Below the pieces are notes generated by a model. The model saw only the letters and a program-made list of their open reading frames with translations. It ran no database searches and had not been told where the DNA came from. From Monarcha castaneiventris obscurior (taxonomy: Eukaryota; Chordata; Aves; Passeriformes; Monarchidae): a DNA stretch of 64,000 nucleotides. Below, piece by piece: positions 1 through 13,400 of this stretch. The DNA lies in contig JAMPIT010000493.1 in the NCBI GenBank assembly GCA_026261815.1, forward strand, positions 8,263,501-8,327,500, read 5' to 3'. The position numbers were made by a program, and so were the translations under genes. Position 1 is the stretch's first letter. Every line of letters starts with the position of its first letter.

Positions 1-1451
1 TTTCAGTTGGGAAGCAGCAATGCCAGAGCAGAGAGGAGGATTCTTACCTGAGCCACTGTCCCCCTCCACAGGGGCCTCAGGGCTCACTGCAGAGATTTTA
101 TAACCCCACACTTCCCACCTCTTTGGCACAAATTAAAGGGGGCAAAACTCACCAGAGCCTGGGAGCGAACCTGCTGTCCAGGGCAGGCAGGCAGCAGGTC
201 AGGGGAACAGGATGTACCTGAGCCTGGCTGAGCTCAGGGCTTTGAGCAGGGCTGGAGGAGGCAGCAGGCAGAGAGAGGCACCTCCTGTGCTGCCTCCACT
301 GTGCCCTTTCTCGCTAATGAGACCTTTTGCTGCAGGTGATGCTGCAGGTGGTGCTGTGGGTGCTGCAGTTGGAGCGGCCATCCATCCATCCATGGAGAAG
401 TGATGTCTTCTCCTTTGCTGCACTGGGAAAAAATGTCCTGTGCAGATGCATTGCAAAAAAAGAAAAAAGAAAAAAAAAAAAAGGCAGATTTATCCTGCCT
501 GTGTTGCTTCTTGCATGGGCCATGCCAGGATTAGTTCCATTGCTCTGTTCTCAGACGTCTCTTAGGTGCTGGCTACATGAGCAACTCATAAAAACCCCCA
601 ACACTGAGAAAAATGTCATAAATTGAGAGATTTTATTAAATCCTGCTTTGCCGTGTTCTTTGCTATGCCTGTAGCTTAACCACTAAAAGCTAACAAATAA
701 CCAACATATGCTTCACAACAGAAATTCTCAGGCTTTAGCAAACCCAGCTTAGCTGAGCTGTGGGTGGGGGGCTGCTTTTCCAGCACTGCCATAGCAGAGC
801 CTGTGCCGGGCACCTGTAAAGCTGAGAGCAGCCGTGGGGCTGCTGCCCTGGGCTGGGAGCCACCCAGAAATTCAATGTTCTTAAACTTCTGAGTAATAGC
901 ACAGCTCCTTCTCCAGGCACTCAGAGCAACCTCGTCTGCCACCTTCTGTCCTTGAAAGGATATAACTCGCATGGAAGAGTATTCCCCCATTTTTCTGTGG
1001 GCAGGTCTGGTATGTAAGGAGCAGCGAGAGGAGTTTTGGGGCTGTTTGGGGCTGATCCCCACTCCCGCATGCCCTGTGCCAGAGCTTGGGGCGCAGCCAC
1101 AGCCACAAACACGGGAAGCAGGAGGAGCACTGGCATTTCAAGGCTGATTTCCAAAGAGAAGGAGACAGATGAGTGACGGGTGCCAGGGCCATGGCTCGCA
1201 GCACGTGTGCCGGGAGGCATTTCCCGGGGTGCATTTGATGGAGACTTTTGGAATTCGGTGGATTCCATCCCAGAGCAAGGCCGGCCGGCTCTGCGTTACG
1301 GCAATGCAAAATGACAGCTGCTGGCGGCCGCACGGCTCCAGACCCTCTGCCTTCAGCCATACGGATGAATCAGAGCGTCTGACCACAGACCCGCCTGGCG
1401 AGGTCCTAGCGAGGCAGGAAGGGCCCGGTGCTCGTAGGGAAGCCGCGCTGC
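1..1451. other. Intergenic DNA, no gene recognised
   Basis: I see no exon of a known family on either strand. GC content rises towards the 36-bp minisatellite at its right edge. Small features are a CATC/CCAT run near 378-394 and an A-rich run near 455-482. If the human gene order holds, this lies between CACNG5 (to the right) and CACNG4 (beyond the left edge). No TARP-type exon motif such as GLWR was found here. Confidence 0.6.
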
Positions 1452-2040
1452 CTCTGCCCGTGGGACGGGCGTTCAGGCCGGGCTGTGCTCTGCCCGTGGG
1501 ACCGGCGTTCAGGCCGGGCTGTGCTCTGCCCGTGGGACGGGCGTTCAGGCCGGGCTGTGCTCTGCCCGTGGGACGGGCGTTCAGGCCGGGCTGTGCTCTG
1601 CCCGTGGGACCGGCGTTCAGGCCGGGCTGTGCTCTGCCCGTGGGACGGGCGTTCGGGCCGGGCTGTGCTCTGCCCGTGGGACGGGCGTTCAGGCTGTGCT
1701 GTGCTCTGCCCGTGGGACCGGCGTTCAGGCCGGGCTGTGCTCTGCCCGTGGGACCGGCGTTCAGGCCGGGCCGGGCTGTGCTCTGCCCGTGGGACGGGCG
1801 TTCAGGCCGGGCTGTGCTCTGCCCGTGGGACCGGCGTTCAGGCCGGGCCGGGCTGTGCTCTGCCCGTGGGACGGGCGTTCAGGCCGGGCCGGGCTGTGCT
1901 CTGCCCGTGGGACGGGCGTTCAGGCCGGGCTGTGCTCTGCCCGTGGGACGGGCGTTCAGGCCGGGCTGTGCTCTGCCCGTGGGACCGGCGTTCAGGCCGG
2001 GCCGGGCTGTGCTCTGCCCGTGGGACCGGCGTTCAGGCCG
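1452..2040. repeat. 36-bp GC-rich minisatellite, 16 copies
   Basis: Sixteen head-to-tail copies of a 36-bp unit can be counted by the shared core GGCGTTCAGGCCGGGCTG. Units differ at one position (GGGACGGGC or GGGACCGGC). Some carry a 5-bp insertion (GGGCCGGGC), giving 41-bp units. One unit has GGCTGTGCTGTG in place of the standard core. The unit contains no stop triplet in any plus-strand frame, so long open frames run through it. That is a composition effect, since the 5-bp insertions shift frame, and not evidence of coding. The tract is CpG-rich. Confidence 0.95.
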
Positions 2041-5000
2041 CGCTCGGCCCAGGCCCAGGCCCGCCTGCCTCCCCAGGAATGCAGAACCCAACGCGGCGTC
2101 TTGTCTGCCCCCAGACTTGTGACTGAAGGGAAAATGAAAAAAAAACAAAACCCAACCCAAAATCAAGAACAATGAAGGCTCGACAATGGTGGCAAATTGG
2201 GTTGGTTCTCTCAATGCTCCTCAATTACTCGGCACAAATGCTAATTGCAATAGTTCCTTTCTGAGGCTCAGTCAGCACAAATCTCAAAGCCCGAGATAGT
2301 TTTTCTTTTTCTGCAAGCCATCTGTCAGGCTAATTCTCTTATTGCTGAGAGTTGAGGCTTGTTTTTTTTTTCCTTTAGCACCATTACAAAGAGAGAGTGC
2401 TGTTTCTCCCAAGCCCAATTCCAGGCTCCTCCATGGATGCTCAGAAATCAGCAGCTTTCCCCACGGCCTGAGATCCATGTGCTGCAGGGGGTTATTGGTG
2501 TCAAGGGAAGCAGGTGCCCTCCTGCAGCACTGACCTGCACACCTTGAAATTGCTCTGAAGAGCAGTTGAAAATAAGACCCTCAGCTGATGCTTCTTTTTC
2601 TGGGGGATTGATTTATCCTGGTACCTGTGACTGCATCTCAAAGTGCATTTAATGATTCATTCCCTTTAATAATTCAAGCAGATATTGAGGAGGTCTTTGG
2701 CTTCCTCAGACAGGCTCTTTTAATAATAAAAAACACTTTCATTTGTTTTCTTTTCAAAATAATAACAGATAAACTCAGGGGAATTCTTGCTTTCTGCACA
2801 TCTTTAGTTTATAAGGAATTTTCTGGGCTCTCTACTCCTGCCTTGCTCTGGTCCTCAGCAAGCCACTGTCAGATGCAGGAGGATGTATTCACCTGCCCTT
2901 GTACAGGGTGGATGTTTTCTGTGCCATCTTCCCTCCTCTTCCTTGCCTTCCTTCCTTCTTTCCTTGCCTTTGCCATGTAATTTTGTGGGATTGTTTCCCC
3001 TGATCTCCCTGTCTGGGCTGTCCATGGTTAAGCAGGAGCAACCCACCTTGAGCTGCCCAGTGCTGCAGCCTGGCTGGAGAGAGGCAGCTTTTATTAGGAC
3101 AGCATTTATTGGAGGGTCAATTCTGTCCACATTGAGGCTTTCAACTCTTAGCAACAAAATCCATGTGTTTTGTGTAGCTGTATCCCCGAGGTAGCTGCAG
3201 AGGCCACAGGAATCAAAGCTCAGCTGGCAGAAATCACACCAAAGAGGTGTTTATTGACACATCTCTTTGTCAGAATAAAAAACCTGCTCCATTATAGTAT
3301 GATAAAGCTCCTGCCCTGGAGCTATGGACCTAGAGAAGGGCAGGATATTCCCCATGTCAGGCTCTTTCCCTTGTGGGGCATCTGCTTGCATTCTGCTTTC
3401 CCATGTCCAGCAGTGTAAACATGGAGTATCCTCAATGTCTATGCAAAGGCAGGAGTGAGATCCCTTTTACCGAATGTCATAAACCCAGAATTTCTACATA
3501 GCAGAAGGTGTGGGTCCACTGAAATCTTCAGTAACCACATGTGACAGCATCTGGCAGCCCACCCCCACAGGGAGACTTTGCTGTGGTACTCCGAGTCACC
3601 AGTGAGATGAAAATACAGAACAAAATCAATTATCCAGCTCCAAGATGCTCCACGTGGGGGAAGGAGGGCTGGGAATCTGTGCTGGAAGGGGTGGAACCAC
3701 CACCAGTTGGTTCTCAGGCTTTCAGGAGAGCCTGGGTATTTTACCGGGGTATTTGCTGCTATGGCTTTGGTGCCATTTCCCAGAAAATCCCTGATTCCAC
3801 TTCTCTGCCAGCACCAGCACAGGACTGGGTGCTATCCCCCTTCTCCATGCAGGTTTAAGTGGCTCCTTTCCTTCTGTGCCTTCTGATTCCTTTTTCCAAG
3901 CCCACATTCTTGTTTGGCTTTGCCTTCTCGAAGGTGCTGCATCTCCCCTGCCACAGCACTGCTTCGGTGGAACTCCAGGGGTCCTTGATTCTGCCCTTTC
4001 TGATTGTATTTTAGCCTTTTCTCTGTCTGCTAAGAATGTATAAAACTTTCAGTTGTTTTTTTTTTTTGATTTTATACCATTCGTTTGGAAGAAAACCTCC
4101 TTTGTGTGGTCAGTGTGCGATGGTCCAGAGACCTGTCAGAGTCTCTCTGCACCTTTTGAACTCTGGAGCTGTTTCAGTTTGATGTAGGATGCCAGCTGGA
4201 ACAATGAAGGAGTGCTGCAGTCACTGCAAACAGCTGGATGGAAGAGGAGGAGGCTGCTAAAGCCCCTCCTGGAGGAAGGCTTGCTGCAGGAATGCACCTC
4301 CAGCAGACACCAGAGAATCCACCCACAGGGCCATCAGAAACCAGGCTCTGGTGGTTGTTTCATGGCTTGTGGCTCCCTTACTGCATTTTTCACACCCCTC
4401 CAGCAGCCCCAGGGTTTCTGCTGGTGCAGGGACGTGTCTGGTTGAAATCAGAGTGAGCTGCTGGGGCTGTGACACTGCAGGACCAAAGCGGGAGCACTGC
4501 CCGGATGTGGGGAAGGTTTTGGCCACTGTGGTCCCAAAACAACAGTTTTGTCACCAGCTGAGTGACTTTACACGTTTTTGCCCCTATTAGTTGTTCTTTT
4601 CTGTCCTTAAGCAGTATTCGTATATACATTTTTAAAATATGAGCCTACCCTAGTTTTAGTTTTTGTTTTGTTGTTGTTTTTAAATATTTTTGCTTTATTA
4701 AATTCCTGACAGCCTCTGCGAGTTACACCTGAGAGAAAACTCTGAGCTCTGCTTTTACTTTTTGAAAAAAAACAAACGAAAACCTTTCTGCAGGAGCTGC
4801 ATCATTTCCAGAGGGCAGCCCCCTCCGTTGCCTCTCCAGAAAGAGTTTCACCTGCATTTTCAGCCTCTTTTGTTCCCAGATATGATCAGTGGGGCTCAGG
4901 GTCGGTGAGCAGCAATTACAGGATCAGCGGAGATGGAAAAAGCGATTTCTGGGAGTCTCCCAGCCTTCCCGGCTGCTGTTTCGCCGTAGGAGCAGGAGAG

Positions 5001-8000
5001 GGTGCTGCTAAACCAGCGGCGGCGGCTGTGGGAGAGGCACCCCCGGTGTCCCTCAGCCACCCCAGCCCCAGTGTCCCCCAGCTCAGACCCTGAAAAGACA
5101 TTTTCTACTAAGGGGAAAAAAATTTATTAAGAAGTCCCTCTGGAACTCAGCTTTTCACCTTCCCAGCTATGAGCAGTTCAGAGTGGAAACTGCTCCACAC
5201 GTTCATTCCGCAATGTTTTTAAGTAAAAAGAAAAAGGAACATGAAAGTGTTCAAAACTCCACATTTTAAACATTTTCAGCTTTTCTGTCTCTGCGATTCA
5301 CGGTGAATTTTACAACCTGTTGTGTGCTTCCCGAAGGAAGAATGGGTGGGGATTCTCCAGCTGTTATTTATCCATGCCTGGACCAAGCACTGGGGCTGGC
5401 AGGGGTCACTCCCCCCGTGCCAGGCAGATGGGCTCCTCAGGCTGCTGCCTGGTGACAAGCCCTTGGCCCAGCGGGGATGGCACCTCTCAGCTGGGCACTT
5501 GGCCTCCAGCTCCCCTGGGCCAGTTTGCAGTGAAAAGACAAATGTCATGAATTTCCAGCTCAGCCTGGGCAGGGAGCACAGGAGTCAGGCTGAGAGCCTG
5601 CCCTGCCCCTGGAGCCCGGCTGCCGGAGGGATGTGCTGGGCAGGGCAGGCCCTGTGTCCTGAACCTGGACGAGAAGCAGGTTTTATCCCAGCTTTCACTG
5701 CAGCTCCTTGCACAGAGCCTGTCTGGAGTAAGAAATCCCTCAGAGTGTTTGGGGAGGGAGGCCCCCTAGCAGGGGTTCAGTGATGCTGGGTGCTGTCACA
5801 CAGCCCTGGCTGATCCCTGCACAGCCAGCCATCCAGGGAGTCTGTCCATCATCATTCCCAGCTGCTGGGTGGATGCTGCTCTCCTTCAGCCACAGTGGGA
5901 GCCCAAAAAGAGCCCTCAGAGCAGGACAGGGCCTCCTTGAGGTCGTTATTAGGGAATCATCCTGGCTGCTCTTCTGTATTTCAATCCCTGGGCCTTCCCT
6001 CAGCCTCACTGACAGTCCCTCAAGTCCCTCCCAAGCACTTTTGGTGTCACAGATCCGATTTTGGCTGCCTGGATTGCGACCTGCTGGCACAGGGGCAGGG
6101 GGCTGCGGGCTGGGAGCTCCCTGCATGCCTTTGGATAATCAGTATTCGATGCAATGAGCACTGCAGCTGGGATGCCACAGCAGCCACTGCTGTTCCCAAG
6201 CCTGCTGCTGAGCCCCACTGTGTGCCCAGGGTGTTGGGAACGGCCCGAGAGCCTGAACACCAGCACTGCTGCTGGGCTGAAGCTGAGACCAGGACCTTCT
6301 CTTTAACAGTTTTAGTTGGATTTTGTCCCATTCCAGGCTCCTCCAGCCTTTGTCCTCTAGACTGAAGGGTCCCCTTCTATCCAATGTCTTTCTGTGTCCA
6401 GTGTCTTCTGTGCTGTGTCCATGGTCCTGCCAGGCTCTCTCTGTTTTAAATAGCAATTCTTTTCAAGATCCGTTCCAAATTTCTTTGTATATTGTGGAAA
6501 TGGTTAAATCCATCGCTGAGGGAGCATGAAACAGAGACTGGACTTCCCGAGGGCTTCTTACCTTTCTGCCCTTCCTGAGAGTTATCCCACTGATGGAAAG
6601 CCACAGCCCCTGGGGTGGGATGAGCAGATTCCTTCAACACTGTGAGCAGACAGTGGGGTGTGCCTGCTCCCTCAAGCTCCTGGGGATGAATTTGGAGATG
6701 CAGAATAAAATTGCTTCAGATGAGAGAGGCTGGAGGAGCTGGTGGTGGAGAAAACCTCCTGAGGGTGAAGCCCACAATATCCCAGGTTAGAGAGCAGCCA
6801 GAAGGTCAGGAAGGACGGTTGTAGGGTGGGCTGATGGCAACACATGTTGGATTATTTGCCTCACCTTCAAAAGTCCCAGTCTGAAGTTCTCCCAGCATGA
6901 CAGGAACAGTGGAAGATGAAGGTACATGTAATTTATGTGCCAATCTTTTAATTGATTTGCCTAAACAGGCCCTGATCATTCCAAGTTTTAATTGTTACTC
7001 TGAGCTAAATGAAACCTAATTTATTTTCCAGCATCTTTCCTGACACCTTAAAAAACTCAACCAAACACAGCCCAAGGACCCTAAAGCAAATAGGCCAGGT
7101 TGACAGATCTATTTTCACACTACTTGAAATTGCATTTTGATCTTCCTAATCTCTTTTTCCTTGTGCAGCTCCAGCATGGGGCAGGAAAACAGCTGTTCCT
7201 TGCCAGCTGGAAAAAGGTGATGTGCGTGGAAAGGACAGTTCTACCCCCAACACCACAAGAAATAACCAATCAACCAAAAGAATCCCAGCTGATGACATCA
7301 CTTGGAACAAGGACAGACCTGAGAAAAGAGAGGACGTAAAGTTTCTTCTGACCATTAGTGGCCCAGTGTTGGCTGCAGAGGAGACACCGACCTGAGCCCA
7401 CATCCCTCTCTTTGGGAGCTGCAGGCTATCACTTTCCCACCCTCCTTCTCAAACAACAGCCAGCTGCACCCAAATCCTTTATATTTTTTTCCCCCCTTAT
7501 TACAAATGAAGCACCAGAAAAACAGGAAAATGTGGCAGAAAGCCACATTTTTTTAGCTTTTCTTTTTTTTTTCTTCCTCTGTTTCAGGCTCTAATTTTTT
7601 GGTTATGCAGGTCCCTAGGACAGCCCTGACGTCCCTGTTAGGGCAGTTTCTATAAGCAGCTCCAGTTTCTGTAGCAGGCCCCTCACTGGGGAGGGAGCAT
7701 CCTGTGAGGAGGAGCTCAGTGCTGATCACCATGCAGCACAAACGAGACATTAAACCTCCAGAAAAAAAATCATTAATTATCTGTGTGCATGCTAGGGGCA
7801 ACACACTTCACCTAGAGGTCCCAAAGTGCCAAGCTGCCAATCAAGGGTACAGTTTCTGGTTTATAAATAGGAGAGCTGAGACAGAGGTGTTTTCCTATGG
7901 GCTGCAGACCCACACATGCAGGGTGGTACCTTTGGGGTGACCTCTCAGCCCCAGAAGCAGCTCTGATTTACCCCAAAATATTTTCCTGGACCCGATGACA

Positions 8001-10400
8001 ATGCAGATGTTGCTGCTGAACAAATTCCAGATACACGCCAGGAGAGGGGCTTATGCCTTGTCTTCTCCCCTTGTGCAAAGTGATTCCCAGCTTGCTCGAG
8101 AGCTTTTGGAGCACGATAATTGGCTTGGGAAAATGCAAATATACAAGAACTGACTGTGGGGTGGGAGTAGGGAAGAAAAAGCCCCCAGGAGCGTGGAGGT
8201 GGCAGTGTTATAATCTCAGCCTGTCATCGGTTTAACGTTATTAAACAACTTCTTAAAATAGCAGCCATAATTATTCCTATATGGAGCTCAATCTGGAGAG
8301 CTGTAAGCTCTTTCACTCTTCTTCTGCTTCACTTTCCTGCTCCAAAATGTGTGGTTTGGGGTTCTGTGCCCATGGTAGAGGCGTGAGGGAGCTGCTCATC
8401 CATCAGCAAGGCTTTGCCCAAGGAAGCCCTGGCATCAGCCCTAACCCAGTTTCACCAGGCTCAGCTCTGTTGACATGAACATAGTTTTTGTTGCATTTTT
8501 AATTGTAAAAATGTATTTACATGAATAAAATACAGCTCACTTGGGGATATGACCTACTTTTTATGGGAAGATGAAACAACCGTAGGTTTGTGTTTTTATT
8601 TCATGTATTTCAGCTGTTCTCAGTCAGACAGGGCTGCTGAAGCAGATCAATAGGAAATCCACAGCCACTAGGATGCTTTTTTTTCCCTGTAAATAATCAC
8701 ATTGTGATCAAGATGACAGGGAGATGCTATATTTCCATGATGAAGCCTTTAACCTTCAGATCAGTAGAACAGTTTTGACAGTACATAATTTATATGGAAA
8801 TAAATAATTTGATGGGGATTTTATATGTATGTGTTCTGCACTGCTGAAGAGACCTTCTCTGTTTACCTAAATTATGAATAATAACACTAAATAATAGATA
8901 ATCCTATTGTCCTGGACAAACACAGGTCACCCCAAAGTTTAAGTGCAGCAGGAGCCAGGGATGCTCTCTCCAGAAACAGACCCTGTAATTTCTGCAAAAA
9001 TAAAGCACAATTTGCTTTTCCAGGATAATCAAGAGCTCTCACTCAGATATTTGAGCTTGTTTAGCATTGAAGCAAGGCAGCTTTAAAAGCCACATTATCT
9101 CAATTTAAGATGTTGGATGGGCACTACACAGCCTTGGCCAGTGCCACAAATTCTCCTCTTACCCCCTCACTTCAGCAGCCTTTGATGAGCCGAGCTGGAA
9201 GCAGATTAAGCCAGCATTAAGGCCCCCACAGCATTCAGTTATGCTAAACTTAAATGCCATAGATTTACTTATTAAACACAAAGAATTGAGCAGGATCTGA
9301 CCTGCACCGACAGGATGGACTCTGCTGCTCCTTCTCCTGTGCGTGACACCGATCGTGTTCCCTTTCCCGCGGAGGTGAACTCCCCACACTCCCCTTGGGA
9401 TCAGCTGAGTGACATTTCAGTATTTATTCAAATTAGCTGTTATTAATTAAATAACACCTTTCAGCTTCCTTGGCAGGTTTTCCCCTGCAGTTGCAGCAGG
9501 AAGCTGGCACGTGTCAGGATGTCAGGCAGATGTGAGAACCTCAGGGTTGTATTTTTGTGAACCTCATTAAAAATGTTATCACTATAGAATATAATACATT
9601 TATGGTTTTGTCTCTGTACTGTCTCCTCTTTTGTGCCTTCCAGCTCCTCTATATGAAACCCAGCTACCAAGTGCTATTAAACAAAGGCAGCTCTTGTTCA
9701 GCAGAGCTTTGCTTGGGCTTAATTTTGGCTCTGAGGTGGATCCTGCTGGAGTCCAAGGGACTTTAACACATGCCTAAATACTTTGCTAATTAGCAACAAA
9801 GCTGAATCTCAGGTCTGGGGATTTATCTACATGTAGATCTAGAGGTGCTGATGGTGGCTGGGACTAATTGGGGTAAGAGTGATTTTGATCCAAAATGAGC
9901 CGTTTAACCAGGACCCGACTGCCCTTTGGGCACACGGAGCTGCAGCAGCCTCAGTTTAAGCAGCTGCAAAACCTGGGTGAGCACAAGCTGTGGAACACCT
10001 TCTCTGCACCCCGTCACACTTGGTTTGCCTCTGAGAAAATGAATGCACACTGTCCTAACATTAAAGATTAAAAGCAGCTGCATCTCATCACTGCCAGGAG
10101 ATTTGTCCGGAGCCGGTGACAAAAACGATGGCTTTTTGGGGAATAACCTTGACTGCTGGTGCTGCGTATTTTCAAGACATATTAATCACAATTTCTGTGT
10201 GAATACTTCTCCTTTCACTGGAAATGGAGAGAGGGATGAGGCTTGGGGAGTTCTGAGGTGGTTTGATTAAAAGTGCTGGACAGAGTCCTCAGAATATCAT
10301 GGTACAAACTGCTCAAGACGTGAAAATATCCAGTTAGAGTCAATCTATTTCTCAAATCCAGCCCTTGGGATAGAATCTGGCAACACAGTGGAGTGGGGCT

Positions 10401-10402
<2 letters not shown>
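2041..10402. other. Intergenic DNA, no gene recognised
   Basis: About 8.4 kb with no recognisable exon, RNA gene or full transposable element. AT-rich stretches around 4.6-4.7 kb, 8.2-9.1 kb and 9.4-9.6 kb look like ordinary avian non-coding DNA and may hold conserved elements. That cannot be judged from one sequence. The open frames are short and have no family resemblance I can recognise. Confidence 0.55.

Positions 10403-10444
<42 letters not shown>
10403..10444. repeat. Homopolymer run of about 42 T
   Basis: An uninterrupted T tract of about 42 bases, flanked by GGGGCTAA on the left and GTGGAAATAG on the right. It could be the poly(A) tail of a minus-strand retrocopy lying to its right. 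However, I see no AATAAA just upstream on the minus strand and no recognisable parent gene. The exact length is likely to vary between individuals and sequencing reads. Confidence 0.9.
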
Positions 10445-10445
<1 letters not shown>

Positions 10446-13400
10446 TGGAAATAGTGCTTTCCTGCTTTACAAATTGTAATAGTAATGAAAAAGAATCTTT
10501 CTTCCACAAAGAACGAATTGACCAGAGATTCAAAGACAAAGTGGTGTGAAAAGAGGGGTTACATCTGGGACACTGGCTTGCAATTAAAGACACACAGGGC
10601 AATTGCTGCAGCCACCTCCTGCCCTTTATAGCCACTGCCCACTGAGGCCACCAGAACCCAAAATCTGAGGTATATAAAACCCTACATGAAGATAAAGCAA
10701 CGAGGCAGCTCTTCTCTCTCTACTTTCTACTGTATCCATGGGAACAGGCTGGGATTTGACATCTACACAATAGCTATAGACAGAAACCCTGCAGTGCACA
10801 CAGGAAAGGTCAGTGGAGCATCCCAGCCATGGTGGCACCCATGGAGCAGCTGGGGAACAGGGGACACCCTGGGGACACCCTGGGGACACCCTGCACCCTG
10901 CCCAGGAGTCACAGCTTGCCTGTGTCCAGGACAGCCATGGTGCAGCCAGTTTGCAGAAAGAAGAGTTAAAGAGCTGCTGTGGTTCTTGGGCATGAAGAGC
11001 TGGTGGAGCAAAAAGTGCTGCAGTGGGGTAAAGGACGCCTGACCACGACCCCAAAACTGGACAAGGAAAACAAGAAGGAAAAAAGCTTTTTTTTTTCTAG
11101 ATAGGTTTGACTGTCAATTTGGGGAAAAAAATAAGAAGTAAATAAATAAATCCCATGAGGAAGGAAGAAGAAGAAAATAAATATCTCTCAGCTACTTCTC
11201 ATTAGTGGAGGAGTATTTACTCAGGTGAATATTCTGCCTGCTCACACAGCATCCCCAGCACAAGCACACCAGCTCTGCACAGCTAACAAGCTATCAGCAG
11301 GGAGGAATAAGACTATTTAATGTCTTAGCACACCTTGAATAGCCCATGGGGCCAACTCACATTTGGGAAAATGAATACACAACCTTGACAAATAGTATTA
11401 ATAATGCAACACAAGGCCTTGAGGAGCAGAGCACTGTGAGCTAGAAACCCCCATGCTGTGTACACCAAGTCAGCTCCTCACCCTGCCACAGTGGTGTGTG
11501 CTTGGAAAGCACCCTAATAAAATACCTTTGGGTCCTGTCTGCTTGAAGCTGATAAAGGGCACAGGTCTTCAACCCTGTGTCCAGACGATGCAACAGCAAA
11601 GTCCATCTGGGCTTCCCCAGCAGAAGGATTTGCTCTCCCCCTGCCTACCTGACCAACAGCTCCATGCTTGCCTCCTGGGCAAGAGCAGCACCAGCTTGTC
11701 CCAAAAGATCTGCCCAAACCTCACCTCACCACAGCAGCAGCTTCAGCAGCTCAGCAGGGCTCTTAGTCTGCATCCCTGCCCGGAGCAGGGCCCCACAGGG
11801 TCTCCTGCCTCACCTGAACCTTCCCAGTGGCTCCTGGTACCCACTGCCACTGTAGCTGCACTGGAGCAGCACTGGAGGGCAGGTCATCTGCATCTAGATG
11901 TTGATTTTTGATATGTAATCGTATTTTTTTCACTGTGCAAGAAAGGGCTCTGGCACCCCACCTGCTCCAGCAGCAGCTGGAGGAGAATAAGACCCAGCAC
12001 AACCTCATTATTCCTGGTTACTTCATTACTGCTTGTGATTGGTCTTCAGTGAACCTCTTGCATCCACACCCCATGGTTCAATAAGGGTTTTCAGGACACT
12101 ACTAATGGGAAAATGGCTGCATCACACCTGGGGCCATGGGAGTGTTGTGGTATAAGGGGGAACGAGAAGAGTCCTGGGGATGCTGGCAGAGGAGCTTTCA
12201 TGTCTCGGGAGATACAGGCCGCAAAATGCCTCTGTGGGCTTACAGGAAGGGGATTTGATTTGAAAACCCCAAACACAGAGGGAGAGGGTGGCTCTGGGAG
12301 TTCCCTGAGAAGGTCTCAGAGCATCCACCTCCCCAGCCAGCCTCCCCCGAGCTGGGGGTTTGCTCACCTCCCACATGCCATTCCCTCAGTCACCATCCAT
12401 CCACCCATCCCTCCCTCCCCTTGCCGTGGATCCGCAGGACACCCAGGCTGTGGGATGGAGCTGTGTGTGTATGTGGGAGGCTGGTGGCAGGGACAGAAAT
12501 GCTTCACCTGCTGCAGGCCTGAGCAGGACCCAGAGCAGGGAACCACACCTGGATCAGGCTGTATTTAACCCTTAACCCCAGTAACTCGCTCTGACGCTGT
12601 AGTCCAAGGAGACACAGCCATGTGCACACAGACTCTGACACCAATTAGTCATTCATGCAAAACAAGATTTTTTTGCTTCTAAGTGCAAACCATTTTCTGT
12701 GCAGTGTCAGACAACAGTCACCTTCCCACGGGCCTGGGGGAGGCTTGGCTCATCCCACTGGGTGAATTTAAGGACTCATAGGGGTAAAACCTCTAATTTA
12801 ATTGGTAGTTTACCTTCAAACTCAACTTTTTATTTATTTGCAGTCAAAGCAACAGACACAGAACACAGTGAAAGGCCATCACTGAAGTGGGCAGGAGAGA
12901 GTCTGAAGGAGGTGACTGAGTGTTGTTCATCAAGAAGGAAAGATGTGGGGTAAAACCATGCCAGGTGACCAGAAGAGGTGATAAAATTATTGATAGGTGT
13001 CCTATATTTACTAAGCATTTATTGCTTGGAGAACTGCAGCTCCAGGGTGGTTCTTGGGACAGCTGGGCCTGGCAGGGTGGCTGGGCTTGCCCCAGCCCTT
13101 CACCCAGGCCACGTCTCACAGGATCAAAGGCTCTGGAAAAGTTTCTCCACGTTCCATGAAGGTGTGCTAACTGCATTAGGAGGCCCCCAGGCATCCACAG
13201 AGAGAGCTGCTGCCACACCAGGCACTTTGGGAGGGACAGAACAGCACCCAGACGCACAACCATTGCTGCCAGTGCCTTGCACACACCACATTTTCCTACC
13301 CAAAATATGTATTTACTGAACCAGCAGCAAACATTTATTTTAACAGATTTCTTCTGGCAGTCCTGCGCCTGTGCTCACTGGGTGAATGTGTGAACTCCCA

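Noticed and set aside
1169..2122. Plus-strand open frame of 317 codons with a 12-residue repeat
   Set aside because: It exists only because the 36-bp minisatellite unit lacks stop triplets. 5-bp insertions shift its frame and there is no family match or splice context.
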